In this document: positions 52,801-64,000 of the stretch, piece by piece | Numbering within the stretch: the stretch's first letter is position 1 | How the letters are laid out: every line of letters starts with the position of its first letter | Source of the DNA: Lineolata rhizophorae | Taxonomy: Eukaryota > Ascomycota > Dothideomycetes > Lineolatales > Lineolataceae | DNA length: 64,000 bases | Reading direction: 5' to 3' | NCBI GenBank assembly: GCA_010093515.1 | Contig: MU001673.1 | Span: forward strand, 1,373,320-1,437,319 | The notes under the pieces: model-generated | Database searches by the model: none | Told to the model about the DNA's origin: nothing | The model's input: the letters and a program-made list of their open reading frames with translations, nothing else | Position numbers and translations under genes: made by a program

Positions 52801-55800
52801 TCGCGCCGTGTCGACTTGAACAGAAAACAAGAGACGAAGATCTCTTCCGTTCTCCACTTACCATCCGAGAGCATGTGATTCTTTCCCTTCCTCCGTCAAC
52901 TTTGATCTTTGGCATGCACAAACTTTGCTATCGCTTCGCTCCAATTTTTGACCTGGTACTGCTGATATCATTTCCTTTCGCTTGTTAAAAATCTCCGCCG
53001 CTCGGATACGCTGGTGGTCATGGAGAGGAGCCGCCTGGGAAAGGTGAGGTTGTATGAAGTCTTAGCGGACGGTTGCCTGCGTTTCCGAGGTTTTCGTCCC
53101 AAGATACGGAGGCGTCCCGGGTCGGCACAACGAACCTGGGGACTCGTAAAGCCAACCGTAGCACAACGGTGCATAACTCAAGTGCCGTTCTGCAGCCGCT
53201 GCCTGGTCATGCACGAAGTATATTCCAGCCATTGGCTTCCCGACAATCGGATCTCGACATCACTCTCGGCTGTTCTACTGCACGCATCTGCGAACTTGGG
53301 GCAGGCGTTAGCTGTGAAGATCGCCCGGCGGATGCTTAAGATACTGTAAGTATTAACACGTATCCCGGTCAATAGATAGTGTCGAGCACCGGGCTCATTG
53401 ATTGGATCTTTCCTGATCAAGCTATCCCACACGTATTTCCAGAACCCTTCCGTGTCCCGGCCCATTCCCGATCAGCACACCCAACCGTCCAACGGGCAAG
53501 AACAACCGCGACTTCGCTTGGCGAAGCCTTTCAGGAGGGTCGTAACTCTTTATTTCGGACTCTATGTACCTGCAGACAACGTTCTCGTGGCTGGGTTTTC
53601 TCCCCGCAAAATAACCGCCCAGGACAACGATCTCCGTTTTCCTTGCATCAGGATGGCACCACAGAACAGGTACGTATGTAGGTGTTTTCGAACGCGCTTT
53701 CTGCTGTATGAAGCCAGGATACGCTCTGCCGCCACGTAGGATTCAAATCACCAACAGAAGGAGCGGACCGAAAATTGCACGGCGCCATGCGGGCGCCCAC
53801 CGGACGCAACTGCCGCCCGCATATGCTCACCAGCTGAAAGTTCGTCCTCGGGTTAAGATGCGTTTCCCTCGCCGCTTAATCTCGCAACCTTGATTGCACC
53901 CAATCTAACCCCTCCTAGGACTCGTACATACTTACTGTAACTCAACATGACGCAGATCACCATTTTCCCGTACCTGCCAAGAAGAACAGTTTGACCGAGT
54001 ACACATTCAGAGCTCCTTAGTAGCTAGTAGCTTCATGTTGCTCTAGCACTACCGTCCGGAGTTGTGATACTAGTGATACATCATTCTTCGAGTAGAATTA
54101 AATTCGTTCGGGCGACTAGGACGGGTGATTGGGTGGTACCACTCTCTACGGTAAAACCCATGCTGCACTGCGCCGCTCGTGCAGCGGTCCCGAAAACTAT
54201 CCTGTGCGGGTATTAGGGCTCGTTGCTTCGGAGATTTTCGCGATCTGCAGCTAGGTAGCTCCTCATCCGCCAGCTCAGCGTTCCCCAGTCGGGTGTGGAA
54301 AGCTATGTGCGCAACAAGCCTACTCTTGATGCAACTCTTGCAACTACGACACGGTGCTGAAGCCACGTTTGGTAGGAAAAATTTCTCTTCATCCGTCCTT
54401 TGCTTGTTTCAGCCTACTCCAATCACTGAGAAGTAGCTAGGCATGCAGAGCTATCTGCATGTCTCGCAAGACCACATTCCGATTTCTCTTCTCTAGCTAT
54501 TACTCGCATATGACCGTTCAGAACCTAGATTGGAAGCTGCATACGTGTTCCATTGCGACATCAGCATTAGCGCTTGTTAGTGTTCTCAACACGGCAGCGA
54601 TATGCTCAACTGCGTTGTGGCGCCATTCATCGGTGTGAACCAGAGTTTTGTCCACTGCAAGTTGCACAACAATTATGAACCGGGCACACTCTTCACTGTG
54701 CTCACTACTGCTTAGGAGAGAATACCGCACCCATAGTTACTGCTACACGGGACTTTTCTGAAAATGCAGAGTCAAAAATGGGACAGGTCAACCCATCGGT
54801 ACCTCCAGGATCTAGCTTCTCGCAGGCAATGCAGCTAGCCAGGGAGCGTCATCTAACCTATGCAAGTTCTGCTTGTCGGAGCGCTCCGGTACCTATCCGT
54901 CCAAGAGCGCCGCTGGAATTTGGAATTCGGGCAGATGCGGCCTTCGGCAAGCCGATTCAAACGTTTGATGACTCCTTCAGGAAATGCACGCACTTTAACT
55001 GTTGCTGCTTTAGGCAGAGTGCCACCTGACGACTGCAACTTTCGGCACCCCTAACTGTGAAAAGTACCCGACTTGGCGAAAGCGTCCTCGGCTCACTATT
55101 TGCACAAATTTTCAACTGCTAAAAAGTCGCAGGACAACTGCTGGTCCCTGAATGCAAATTCCAAATTTTCGAAATCGAAAATGTCTAGGTCTACCCGGGA
55201 GTTTTAGCCAAAATGCACTACCCCGCAGCACAACAAGAGGACCCATTCATTCATCAAAGACTTCTTTTTTTCCCCACACCTTTTCTCTGCGGCACCCGTT
55301 GGCCCAAGACTGCGAAGTAAATCACGAGTCTACGAGCACGTCTCACTGGCTGGCGCCTGGTATATAATACATCTTCTTAAGTTTCTTGTTTCGATAAGCG
55401 AATGAGGTACCTCGCTGTGTGCTACGGCCCGACAAGCAATAACCCTGCCTGGCTCCCGGCGTCGGCCCGTTGATCTTTTTGTTCCAAACGACCACCTTGT
55501 CAGTACGAATACCTACGCCCTAGGTACCATACACCCATTGGGAAAGGCCCCGGTCGATGATTTTTGCCTGGTAAGAAGACGAAATCCAGATCACCTAACT
55601 GAATATGGGATCTCGCGCAAGCTTTCCGGGCCTTGGCTTGCGTCTGTGGCCTACCCAGTGCTTGCTCCCAGGATTTCAAAAAGAGCCGGGTTGCTCACTA
55701 CACTTTCCAATATCTGTGCCTCAATTGAGGCTTTTATCATTTTCTTTCAGTCCAGGCTACGCAACACCCTCCAAATGATAGCCATAAGCCCGCTAACGGC

Positions 55801-58800
55801 CGCTTTTGAGGTGCGGACTCGCTTCTCCCTGCACAAGTTGTTGTTCCCCTACACTAGCTTGCTCCAGGTGGAGCTCTGCTGCTAATGGCGCTCATACGGG
55901 TCTTGAGCGTGTTCTGTGTTGGGTAAACAGGTGATAGCAAAGGCTCATCCCAGCTTCCCTTTTCCGCATTCAATTGCATGACTGCCCGGGAAAACGTTTG
56001 CGCAGCAAAATTCAGTTCCCGTCCGTACCTCCCCCTCGACCATGATGCTACGTATGGTGCCTGCCCGCGCTCCTTCCCGCTGCTCTGGTACCGGGAAACC
56101 GGGCCAGCCCGCCAGCCTTAGGCGTCCGAAACAGGGACTAGGCTGCCCTCTGCAAGCTTCGCCTATAATGCGCATTCCTATACGTCTCATCTCTCTATGG
56201 CCACCCCCTCACTTCTATATGGGCATGGTACCTTGAAGCGGCCATGGCAGAGGCAGTACTTTTGTTGGTGGTGCTCCCTCCACAGACATGCGTCAACCCG
56301 CTCCGCAACCGAAAACCGTTCTTCCCGTTTCTCCGTTCACACATACACCTGCATTCGCAGACGGGCCCGAACCGCTCCAACGCCCCCTGCCCTATAGCCA
56401 GACGTGAGGGTCAAGTCGAAGAGCCCCACATGAAGAATTCCCGGCCCTGTGCTGCTTCTCGGCAATTATCCCACATGGGTCTTGGGTTCACGGACGGATG
56501 GGCTTGCATTTGGGTGTAGAGGGTGTCCCTAAGCTTCTTCCTGTTACCCGTCCACGATTATTTGAGCGGGACACACAGTTCCTCTTCCATGTAACCTCTT
56601 GCCCAGGCCGACACATTCGCCCACACTCCCACCCACACTCCCATACCCTCTCTGTAAAGCGCGCCTACACAACGAAAAGGATCTCTATCCTAGGTGAGTG
56701 CCGACACACGTGTGCGGTTGGTTCGCCTGTCCCTCTCATCATCCACAAACTAGGCCCGTGCGAAGACGATCACTCTCCCACCGTCCCTTCGCCCCCGTTC
56801 CCGAGTCCTATGTTGCCCCGTGCTGATGCGCTACCGTCCTTGAGCCTAGTCCACGTTGAGTACCACCCGGGTGTGGCCGTTAGGCCCCACGCGGGGATCG
56901 ACAACGAGGGCTTAGAAAGGGAGAGAAGGAGACCCTGTGACGTTTCTCCACATGCGTTGCCGTTGGAATGATAGGCGACGAGGATGTGCCTAGTTATATG
57001 TCGTCTAGTTTGGAGGGAAGAAGGCGGGGGTGGAGAAATAACGTGATGTTGTCGGCTGACATTTTGGGGAGATCTGACTGCCGCACGTACAGGTAATTGA
57101 GGAGGGGGGTTTAGACAAAAGATGGTTCCTTACCCAAGCTGCCCTTTCGTTTATAAGGCGGCGTTTAGCTTCGAAAGGCTTGGTACTGCCGAGGGATATA
57201 TTAGACAGAAACATCGTGCGATTAATTTCTGATCTTCCGGTCGTATCCCCGTTGCAAGCTCGATTGCAAATTCAATCGCCCTGACTCGCACGAAAATAAT
57301 GCGGGTTGGACGACGACTTTTCAGGTGGGGCCCTCACCCCGTAACCCTTTTTATGTACCTTTCTGTTGTACGTGGTATGGAATGTTTTCGCTTCTCTCTA
57401 TGGACATGGAGATCTAACAAGTTGTATGAGACAGATTAATGTTTGTGGCTTCGAAGCCGGAAAAACAGATACATTGATCTGTTTCTGCCATTACGCAAAT
57501 AAGTTTACTAGTACTGTGTTTTCGTTGTATTTCCGAGCCAAATTCCAAATTTCATGCGAATGGTCAACTCACAGAATGAGTCCAACATCAGAACGCCTAA
57601 ACAGCACGATATGCCATATCACGTCACTAGCGCAACGACGCGCAAACGTGAAGACTTCATATGGTGCGAATGCGTGCCATCAAAAGCAACGTGGCCATAG
57701 ATCGATCTCCCGCAGTTGGCCCCGGAACTTGAGTACCGGTTTCCCCACAAACTTGTTTAACAACAGATAGACTTCGCTATCTTGCCCGCGTATGTTTTGT
57801 ATGCGTGCACCTTATCAGCTCCGCGGTGCATATGTAGGATATTGTACGTAATACGCCTAGAGCTCTTGCCCACTATTCTGGCTCGGGAGTCAATCTCCCG
57901 TGATGCCAACAGTATAGTACGACCTCTATCCTGGTTTAACGGCGCAAACGGCACATTTATTTGCTGCCGGCAGTTCGCAGTCATGTTGTACCGGGCTAGC
58001 ATCTTCTCCTCTGTTTTAGCGTCTTCTTCAAGACGTACTCTAGTTTTCAATATTCTAATGTCGCGGCGAATGCGTTGAGACTAGACATACTCTCAACCTA
58101 CAGTTGCGTACGCCGAGACGGCAGCCTAGGCCTGTGAAGCTTTACCAATCCGCTCGTTTAGTTCAGCTACGCACGGGGATCAGACCAGGATTCAAGGTTG
58201 CAAGAATGAGAGACACTGCATATTGCATGAAGGGTGGACAGAGCTAGGGCGCAATCCACAAAAGCTAAACACCGGGCGGACATCCAGATATCTCTGGTGG
58301 CTGGGCTCTTTGGCTTGGAAGGTGCCAAGAAATAACCTTTAGGAAGGCTGCAAAGAGAATAATTGTAAGCTTTCTCGGACGGAAGGAAAGACTGAACGCA
58401 CAATACGAGATCCAACATGCGATCTTCTCTCAACAGGAAGGGGTAGTGTTTCAGATTTTGTCTTTGGCTGGGATGGTTTAGAGTTTGCCTGGGTCTGGAT
58501 ACAACAGGCTCCCGGCGGCTGCTGCGGGTTAGGTTGATTTGACCTGGATTTCAACATCCAGGCCAGTTTTTGTTGAAGAGCTTAGTCTTGGCATTATCAG
58601 CCCATGACACCGCCTACGGAAAGGTTTCCCCGGAATCACCGTCCCTTAGAACGGACCGGAAGGGTCGAATTGGCGTAGGCGGCCTTACGCAAAGTCCGAA
58701 TCGGGGGCCCTTGGAGCGCACGACTTCCCCAAAGTGTTGTGGACCCTTGCTAACAGAGTGGTAATCCCCACGTGAGCAAGTCCCATGATGGCGGTGCAAC

Positions 58801-59054
58801 CATTTCGATATTAATTAACTCTTCATTGGAGTCACATCGGTTTGAGATGACATCCCATCCAATAGGTTGTGTCAGCAGAGAGGAGACTATGTACAAAAGA
58901 CTCTAATGAAAAAGTAAAAGAATAACGCCTAGGCTGCCCAGCGTCACATGACAAGAAACATGACCGGAATTTTGTGTTTATACAACAAGAGAAAGCACAA
59001 TCTATGGCACAATCCATCCAGCATACAATAGCAACACGAAATGGTGACACGTTC
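49832..59054. other. Gene desert upstream of the velvet gene (about 9.2 kb)
   Basis: No supported gene lies between the velvet start codon and the MGE1 stop codon. Segment 49832-52050 is GC-rich, with many long but mutually overlapping frames on both strands (such as 50608-51099 minus and 51211-51825 plus), and is probably the long promoter and 5' leader of the velvet gene. Segment 52050-59050 has balanced composition and only short frames; the longest (52566-52988, 56498-56971, 57366-57770, all plus) match no family I know and lack splice continuity. A C/A-rich short repeat sits near 56618-56648. No tRNA, 5S rRNA or clear transposon was recognised. A long non-coding RNA or a fast-evolving gene cannot be excluded. 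Confidence 0.5.
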
Positions 59055-59999
59055 TTATGAGTTCTTCACAACACCAACCTTAGCCGCCTGCGTCGAAGGT
59101 TAGCAGGTCACACGAACTGTACACTAGCTGTTGCAATGGCCACCTGCACAGCCAAATGCGAATTCAAAGGGAGGGAAGACATACCCTTATTACCCTGCCA
59201 TTGAGCATAAATCCCTTCTGCTGTGTATGGAACACGGTCCCTTCCTCCTTATCTGGCTGCGGCGCCTGGAAGGTAGCGTCGTGGATGTTGGGGTCGAACT
59301 TCTCGCCCTTCTCCGAAGGGTCGAAGCGCTCGAGGCCATGCTTCTTGAGCGTCTGCATGAGCACCGTCTCTGTCATGCGCACGCCCTCATGCAGGCTGTT
59401 CAGGTCCGCGTTCTCGGCCAGCTTGTCCTCGGACACAGTCGACAGCGCGCGGTCCAGGTTATCCACGCTGTCGACCAGGTCCTTGGCGAAGCGTTGCAGC
59501 GCGAAGTCCTTGGCCGCTTGCACCTCGCGCCGGGTGCGCTCCTGGAGGTTGCGGAAGTCGGCCACGCTGCGTAGGTACTTGTCCTGCGGGCAGAGCACGA
59601 GTGTGTCAGAAAACCATCGTCCTTAGACAGCTGCTGAGTCTTGCGAAAATGTGAAATGCGAATGAAGAAAGGATTTACTAGTGCACATACCTTCAAGTCG
59701 ACAATCTCCTTGTTCTTGGCCTCCAGCTCCTTCTTCACCGGATCCTCCTGATCCTGCTTCTGCTCGCCTTCCTTCACGCCGTTGCCTTGCATCTCCTCCT
59801 TCTTCCCCTCAGTCGCCGCCTCAGACGAGTACCATCGTGATGACGATTGCCACGCGGGAAGTTGTGCTCTGGAGAGGAAGGGCAGGTTCGATGGCGAGAT
59901 TTGCTGCTGCGGCCGTTGCAATGACGATGACCACGAGGGTTGGACTGGTTTTGCGCGGAGCGCCGTTCTTGAGCTTCGGATCAGGCTCTGTCGGATCAT
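59055..59999 (-). CDS. MGE1: Mitochondrial GrpE (nucleotide exchange factor of Hsp70)
   Basis: Three exons (59691-59999, 59185-59583, 59055-59087) encode 246 aa; yeast Mge1 has 228. The first ~60 residues (MIRQSLIRSSRTALRAKPVQ and on, to RWYSSEA) are a basic, acid-free presequence for import into the matrix. A long Lys/Glu/Gln helix follows (KKELEAKNKEIVDLKDKYLR), then RSVADFRNLQERTRREVQAA, which begins the GrpE dimer helix bundle. The C-terminal beta domain has KHGLERFDPSEKGEKFDPN and HDATFQAP, closing with LNGRVIRAAKVGVVKNS. That tail is restored only by the 33-nt last exon. Mge1 releases ADP from mitochondrial Hsp70 (Ssc1) in protein import and folding. Introns are 107 and 97 nt. It shares mitochondrial proteostasis with YME1 in this window, but the two are 49 kb apart. 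Confidence 0.96.
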
Positions 60000-61100
60000 C
60001 GTGAACGTGGGATGGATTGGTGGAGATGGTTGAGGATAGGAAAGGTGTCGCGTGCTAATGATGGCTCCTCGAGATGCGAAGCGAAAGTTGCCGTAGCGGA
60101 AATTTTCTGGTGACGCGCTTGTCGGCAACGCGGCGTCAGAAGTCCGGCGCCAGGGTCTCATTTGTGGCTTGATCATGTGGCTGGGGACTGCTTGCGCCAC
60201 AACCCCCTAACTTTCCGGTGTCTGAGACACCAAAATCTCTTACGCATAACGGCGTGATATCTTCAGACGCCCCGGTTCTTATCTGCAGCTCTTTCTTCCT
60301 GCTTAGCAAGTGTAAAATGATACCCAAAACCTACCTACCTCGAGAGTACCTATTACTCATCTGACCCTCGCAGCTACATATATAACATGATGTGAACAGC
60401 AAGACCAAGCCTCTACGTGCAATTCGATTTAGAATCTCTTAACGCTTCCTCTGCCCGTAGTTTTGCAAGGAGGTTTACCTCAACCTACGTAGTAAGCCGT
60501 CCGCACTCGCTCAACTACAGCCTTGTCAGCCATCCACTATTTTTGAAAACGACTTAGCACCAGAGGTCCTTCCACGCCTCCTCTACCTTGTTGCGATACA
60601 TCTCATATAACTCCCCAACCAGCACTTCGGCATGGCCCTCTCTCCAGGTAGCAGTATGTCCCATTCCTTCCAAGCCCAAATGTCCGACCAACCGGTCTGG
60701 TATATTAGAATACGAGTCAAGTCCCCCCGCCGGCCAAGGCCGACGACGACTAGAAAGCATCTCGCTAGCTAGAGGCCACCCATCGCCGCTTCACCCGGGG
60801 ACAGGCGAGTCGCTAGAGGTGACGAGGCATCACAGATTTCAGAGCGGTTGGACAGGTTGCGGGAAACGCCGGACATCCAACGGACGGCGGAAGGTCTCCC
60901 TTCAAGTTCATATGGCGGCAGTGTCGAAGCGTTGCCCGAGGCGGAGCGAGCCCGTGATCAGCGAGGTGGTCGAGGCCAGTAGCTGGAAGAACGAAACCTC
61001 CGTAATAGTGTGGACCTCTTTTTGAACTGTAGGACTTGCTTGGTATGCATATTTTCGGGAACTTACTGAAATACACGAGACTTGAAGCAATAGAGTTAGC
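60000..61100. other. MGE1 promoter and coding-like fragment region
   Basis: The first 250 bp should hold the MGE1 promoter. The following kilobase has no complete gene; one coding-like fragment is listed separately (60554-60790). A second minus-strand frame at 60908-61090, containing FFQLLASTTSLITGSLRLGQ, has a protein-like look but is not continuous with it. Confidence 0.45.
60554..60790 (-). pseudogene. Coding-like fragment, C-terminal end of an unknown protein
   Basis: A minus-strand frame runs from a possible acceptor (CCTCTAG at about 60785) through SEMLSSRRRPWPAGGLDSYS, then HLGLEGMGHTATWREGHAEV and ELYEMYRNKVEEAWKDLW to a stop at 60554. Amphipathic, aromatic-rich composition with a final charged helix looks like a real protein end. 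Immediately upstream the same frame is closed, and no convincing preceding exon was found. It may be a gene relic or the last exon of a poorly conserved gene. Family not recognised. Confidence 0.35.
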
Positions 61101-63420
61101 AGTCCAGAAGAGACCTATATAATAGGATCGAGGCCAGAGGTTTAGTATATGAACTAGAGCGGCCCCTATGACACATCAAGCGTTTCAAGATTAGGTTGCT
61201 GGTTTGTTCTAGGTTGGGTCCAGCATAGCATGGTTCCAGATCAAAATTCGAATATGGATCTGACCTGGTAATGGGCGAACCTACGTATGAGCAGAAAAAA
61301 CTAAATGGGAGTTTAATTCTCAAAATCTACTGCGGTATGGTCGAATAGATGTCACCTTATTTCGGAGCCATGGAATTCTATTGTGAGACACGAAACATAG
61401 CGCTGAGCCACGAATTAGCACCACTAAATTAAGTATACATCGCCCCACGTCATACAGCTTACTAGAAAATAAAACGTTAGAATCGAATTTAGATACCAGG
61501 AGATCAAAATTGTGTGCTACATTTTCCCAATTCCAAATTCAGACTTCTAGGTCGTCACTCCAATAGACTAAGCTTGGAAAGTTTAGAACTTGAGTACTTG
61601 CCATACTGGTCAGGCATTTTCTGGGGTTTGATCGAACCTATAAGAAAGATACCGGATTTTTTGATCATGGTAGCAGTATGCTAGCACTCTTACATAGGCT
61701 AGAGTATTCGAACCCCAGCGGCGCATTACACCGAACGGCGGAACAGCACCCTAAATCTCAGAAACCACTCGAAAGGAAGTTGAATGAGCATCAAGAATTC
61801 TGTTATATGAACCGGCTTTCCAAATTGCGACAGAATGTAGCTAGCATAAAGTTTTCCTAATGTTTTTCCGCTAGAACGTCTAGTTCTAATCTAGTTGTGT
61901 TCATATAAACTATTTAAGTGATAGTATATACTCCATATATTGTAAAGCCTTTAAGGTAAGGTTAGAGTTTCCACTAAGAATCTGTAGCCTTCTAAAGTAC
62001 GGCCCACCTAATTGGCTTAACTAACATCGCCTATAGCATCTGTTCTGTGGTCCGTGACGCTAAATTTGACAAGTAAACTGGAAAGCTATATAGCAGGAAA
62101 TAAGTAAGACAAAATGAAATATTTGCTACCAGTGCCTTCGATGTCACTACTCAAGGTGTATATATCTACCTATCTACGTTCCAAAATTGGCTCTAAAACA
62201 TACAAAGTCTCTTGTAAATAGTTAACGTAACTTTCTCTAAATCCTAATGCCCGTAATCTAGAATTCCGAGCATAAATAAGCGAAGTCAAATCTAGCCTAA
62301 AGTGTGTGGGTGGCATTTAGCCCGAGTTTGGCAATGTTTACACTTCATAGGAAGTTTCAACCAAATCTACACTGTAGTACGCAAAAGCCAAAATTTGAGC
62401 TCGTTAGTTTGCCGTGCTCGTTAATTCGTTCATGTCTCTAGAGCTAGCGTGATATAATCTCTGTATAGGAAACTCAAAGGAGTTCTATTTATTCTTTTCG
62501 GTATCTTGCAGGAAGTTGGCTGCCTTGCACCCCCAGAAATAAGCGTAGAGAGCTAGAAAGTTACGGAAATGCACGTGGCCACCGATAATCTCCACGAGTG
62601 AAAGAGAACTACAAAATGCTCATTCGATATCGCTGGAATTCAGTATAAGCGATCTTTGTTATCTCAATAAAACTTGGAAGCACATGAGAGTGGCAAGCCA
62701 TGGAACCTCTTAGATGTATGATACGAGCTAGCGTTGGCGTTTACAATATCGTAGTGCCCTACCTCACTAGGCATGGTTAGACTATCTCTCCAACGAAACT
62801 CTAGAATGGTTTAGCTATATTTTGTAGGCCATAAATTTAAGGAGGGTTCTTCGCATGGCATTAGGAGGATTGAAATTGCAATTAAACAACCTAAAGTCGC
62901 TATTTTCCGAAAACTATTCAATAGAGTGAAACTACTACTAGGCTTGTAGGAACGGGCATGGAATAGGGAGGTTAGCATACCCGTAATCTCTATACCCTAC
63001 ATAGCAATGTATATTGCCGGCGTGAAAAAATGATGTAACAATGCACATTCTGTGGCTTTTTACCCTTTTCTTCATAATCACGGGATTAGCTAAACTATAC
63101 TAACGAATCATGTGATGTTGTGCGGTCCATGTTTAAGTCTGCTTGAGCAGTTTTTTTTGTGTGGCAGACTGATCTATTGTCGTCCTGATCTATCTCTAGG
63201 CTCGAAGCTCTTTTCATTTGTCCACAGCTACAGCATTTAACAGTTATCCTCTCTAGCATTCCTTTGGGAGCAAACATGTTCGTACAGACTTTATGGCGTA
63301 ATTACAGCGTCTCTTTTCAGTCCCCAATACTTGGATTAAAAGACCATGTGGTGTGTAATTAGAAACTGAGGCGCCATCAGCACAATGACGCCAATTCTCG
63401 AGCGCGATTAGACCTCATAC
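61100..63420. other. AT-rich region without genes
   Basis: Visibly richer in A, T and TA dinucleotides than the rest of the window, with many CTAG and TAGCT motifs and stops in all frames. The only frames above 50 codons (61678-61860 plus, 63095-63277 minus) are not convincing. The look is that of non-coding or mutationally decayed sequence in an ascomycete, possibly shaped by repeat-induced point mutation, but no parent element can be named. Confidence 0.5.
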
Positions 63421-64000
63421 GCGTGCGCCTGAATCTTTATCATACTCGGCTAGCTTCACCGTCCGTCAATTCGAAAGGTCGAAGAGTAGGAAGGCACCTC
63501 CCCCCCAGCCACCCCGCTGCAACCGCGAGGTCTCCGCAACAAACCCTGGCGGGCAACCACCGAACCACCTGCCTCCCGCCCAGCTAATCATGACCAAGCT
63601 TGAGCTCGCCGTGATTTGCCAGCGATGCTCCCCCAGCCGGCGATCTGCGGAAATTTACTCACGCGGGCAGGCGTCGCGGCTGTCGCGCGCTGGCGTTCGG
63701 TTCGCTCCGCGCTTTGCTACAGATACCCATGACAGCTAGCGGGATGCGACGCGGTGCGTAACGGCCTCGCGCGCGGCCTCCCGCCCGAGGCGACGACGAC
63801 AACGCGCACGCAACGTCTGTCGACGGAAGCAGCGGCGGCAGCGGCAGCGGCGGCGACAACCCGCCCTTTGGGGTTTCACGTACTCCGTACGACGCTAGGG
63901 CGCCCGCCCGGGCCGCTCGGCAGCGGATTCGCTCCCGTGCCTTCTTTTGCGTGGCCCGCTGCAAGCATGTCTTGATAGGGCGCGTAGACTGGTACGGAGT
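63421..64000. other. GC-rich right edge
   Basis: After about 63420 the composition turns GC-rich, with GCG/GCA runs (about 63800-63860). This looks like promoter or 5' UTR of a gene beyond the window. The short frames (63659-63964 minus, 63754-63975 plus) are alanine/arginine-rich composition effects and are not called. Confidence 0.45.

Noticed and set aside
60095-60115. Heat-shock element upstream of MGE1 (GGAAATTTTCTGG)
   Set aside because: Spacing between GAA and TTC is three rather than two bases and there is no third unit.
60728-60741. VosA-type response element (CCGGCCAAGGC)
   Set aside because: One mismatch to the published CTGGCCAAGGC, a short motif, and it lies inside a coding-like fragment with no link to a target gene.
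61678-61740. Minus-strand tRNA suggested by GGTTCGAATAC
   Set aside because: The T-stem does not pair and no anticodon arm could be placed.
63095-63277. Cysteine-containing 60-codon frame (KCCSCGQMKRAS)
   Set aside because: The spacing of cysteines fits no zinc-finger family I can name, and the frame is isolated in AT-rich DNA.
1-64000. CRISPR arrays, bacterial operons or telomeric TTAGGG arrays
   Set aside because: No spaced direct repeats, no telomere repeats and clear spliceosomal gene structure throughout.

Overview
This is a piece of a filamentous ascomycete (Pezizomycotina) nuclear genome. The evidence is short GT-AG introns of mostly 50-90 nt with CTAAC/TGAC-type branch sites, fungal families such as a velvet regulator and a microsomal P450, and GC-rich, low-complexity coding sequence. 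The class cannot be fixed from the window; Sordariomycetes-like composition is only an impression. Thirteen protein-coding genes are supported, one cut by the left edge. Most exon structures below were rebuilt by hand from splice signals and family conservation, and all reading phases close.

Layout. The left third is dense housekeeping: the 3' end of an unknown gene (1-525, +), ribosome-biogenesis factor NSA2 (1072-2146, +), an ING-family PHD protein (2989-5589, -), the mitochondrial i-AAA protease YME1 (6990-9712, -), an ACC-synthase-like aminotransferase (10223-11850, -) and cytosolic leucyl-tRNA synthetase (12765-16409, +). A perfect TGACTCA (Gcn4/CPC1-type) site lies 165 bp upstream of the synthetase.

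The middle third holds three long, low-complexity fungal proteins: a single-pass membrane protein with one EGF-like module (17790-20654, -), an unknown 730-aa basic protein (26737-29019, +) and an unknown 1867-aa protein with polyQ and acidic tracts (30797-36400, -). About 6 kb of apparently non-coding DNA separates the first two.

The right third begins with an F-box protein (38912-41274, -) divergently paired with a cytochrome P450 (41559-43903, +) across a 284-bp promoter. A 10-N assembly gap sits at the F-box gene's 3' end, between two equal-length versions of its last 128 bp. A velvet-domain regulator resembling VosA follows (48288-49831, -), then a 9.2-kb gene desert, then mitochondrial GrpE/MGE1 (59055-59999, -). 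The last 4 kb carry no convincing gene: one short coding-like fragment, a visibly AT-rich stretch (about 61.1-63.4 kb), and GC-rich sequence to the edge.

The genes do not form one pathway. Two serve mitochondrial proteostasis (YME1, MGE1), two serve protein synthesis (NSA2, LeuRS), two probably control chromatin or development (ING protein, VosA-like), and two (aminotransferase, P450) are accessory-metabolism families without a surrounding biosynthetic cluster. I found no CRISPR, rRNA or convincing tRNA gene, and no intact transposable element. I see no clear case for a new biological system. The most rewarding items are the duplicated tail across the gap, the long region upstream of the velvet gene, the LeuRS gene architecture, and the unannotated low-complexity proteins.
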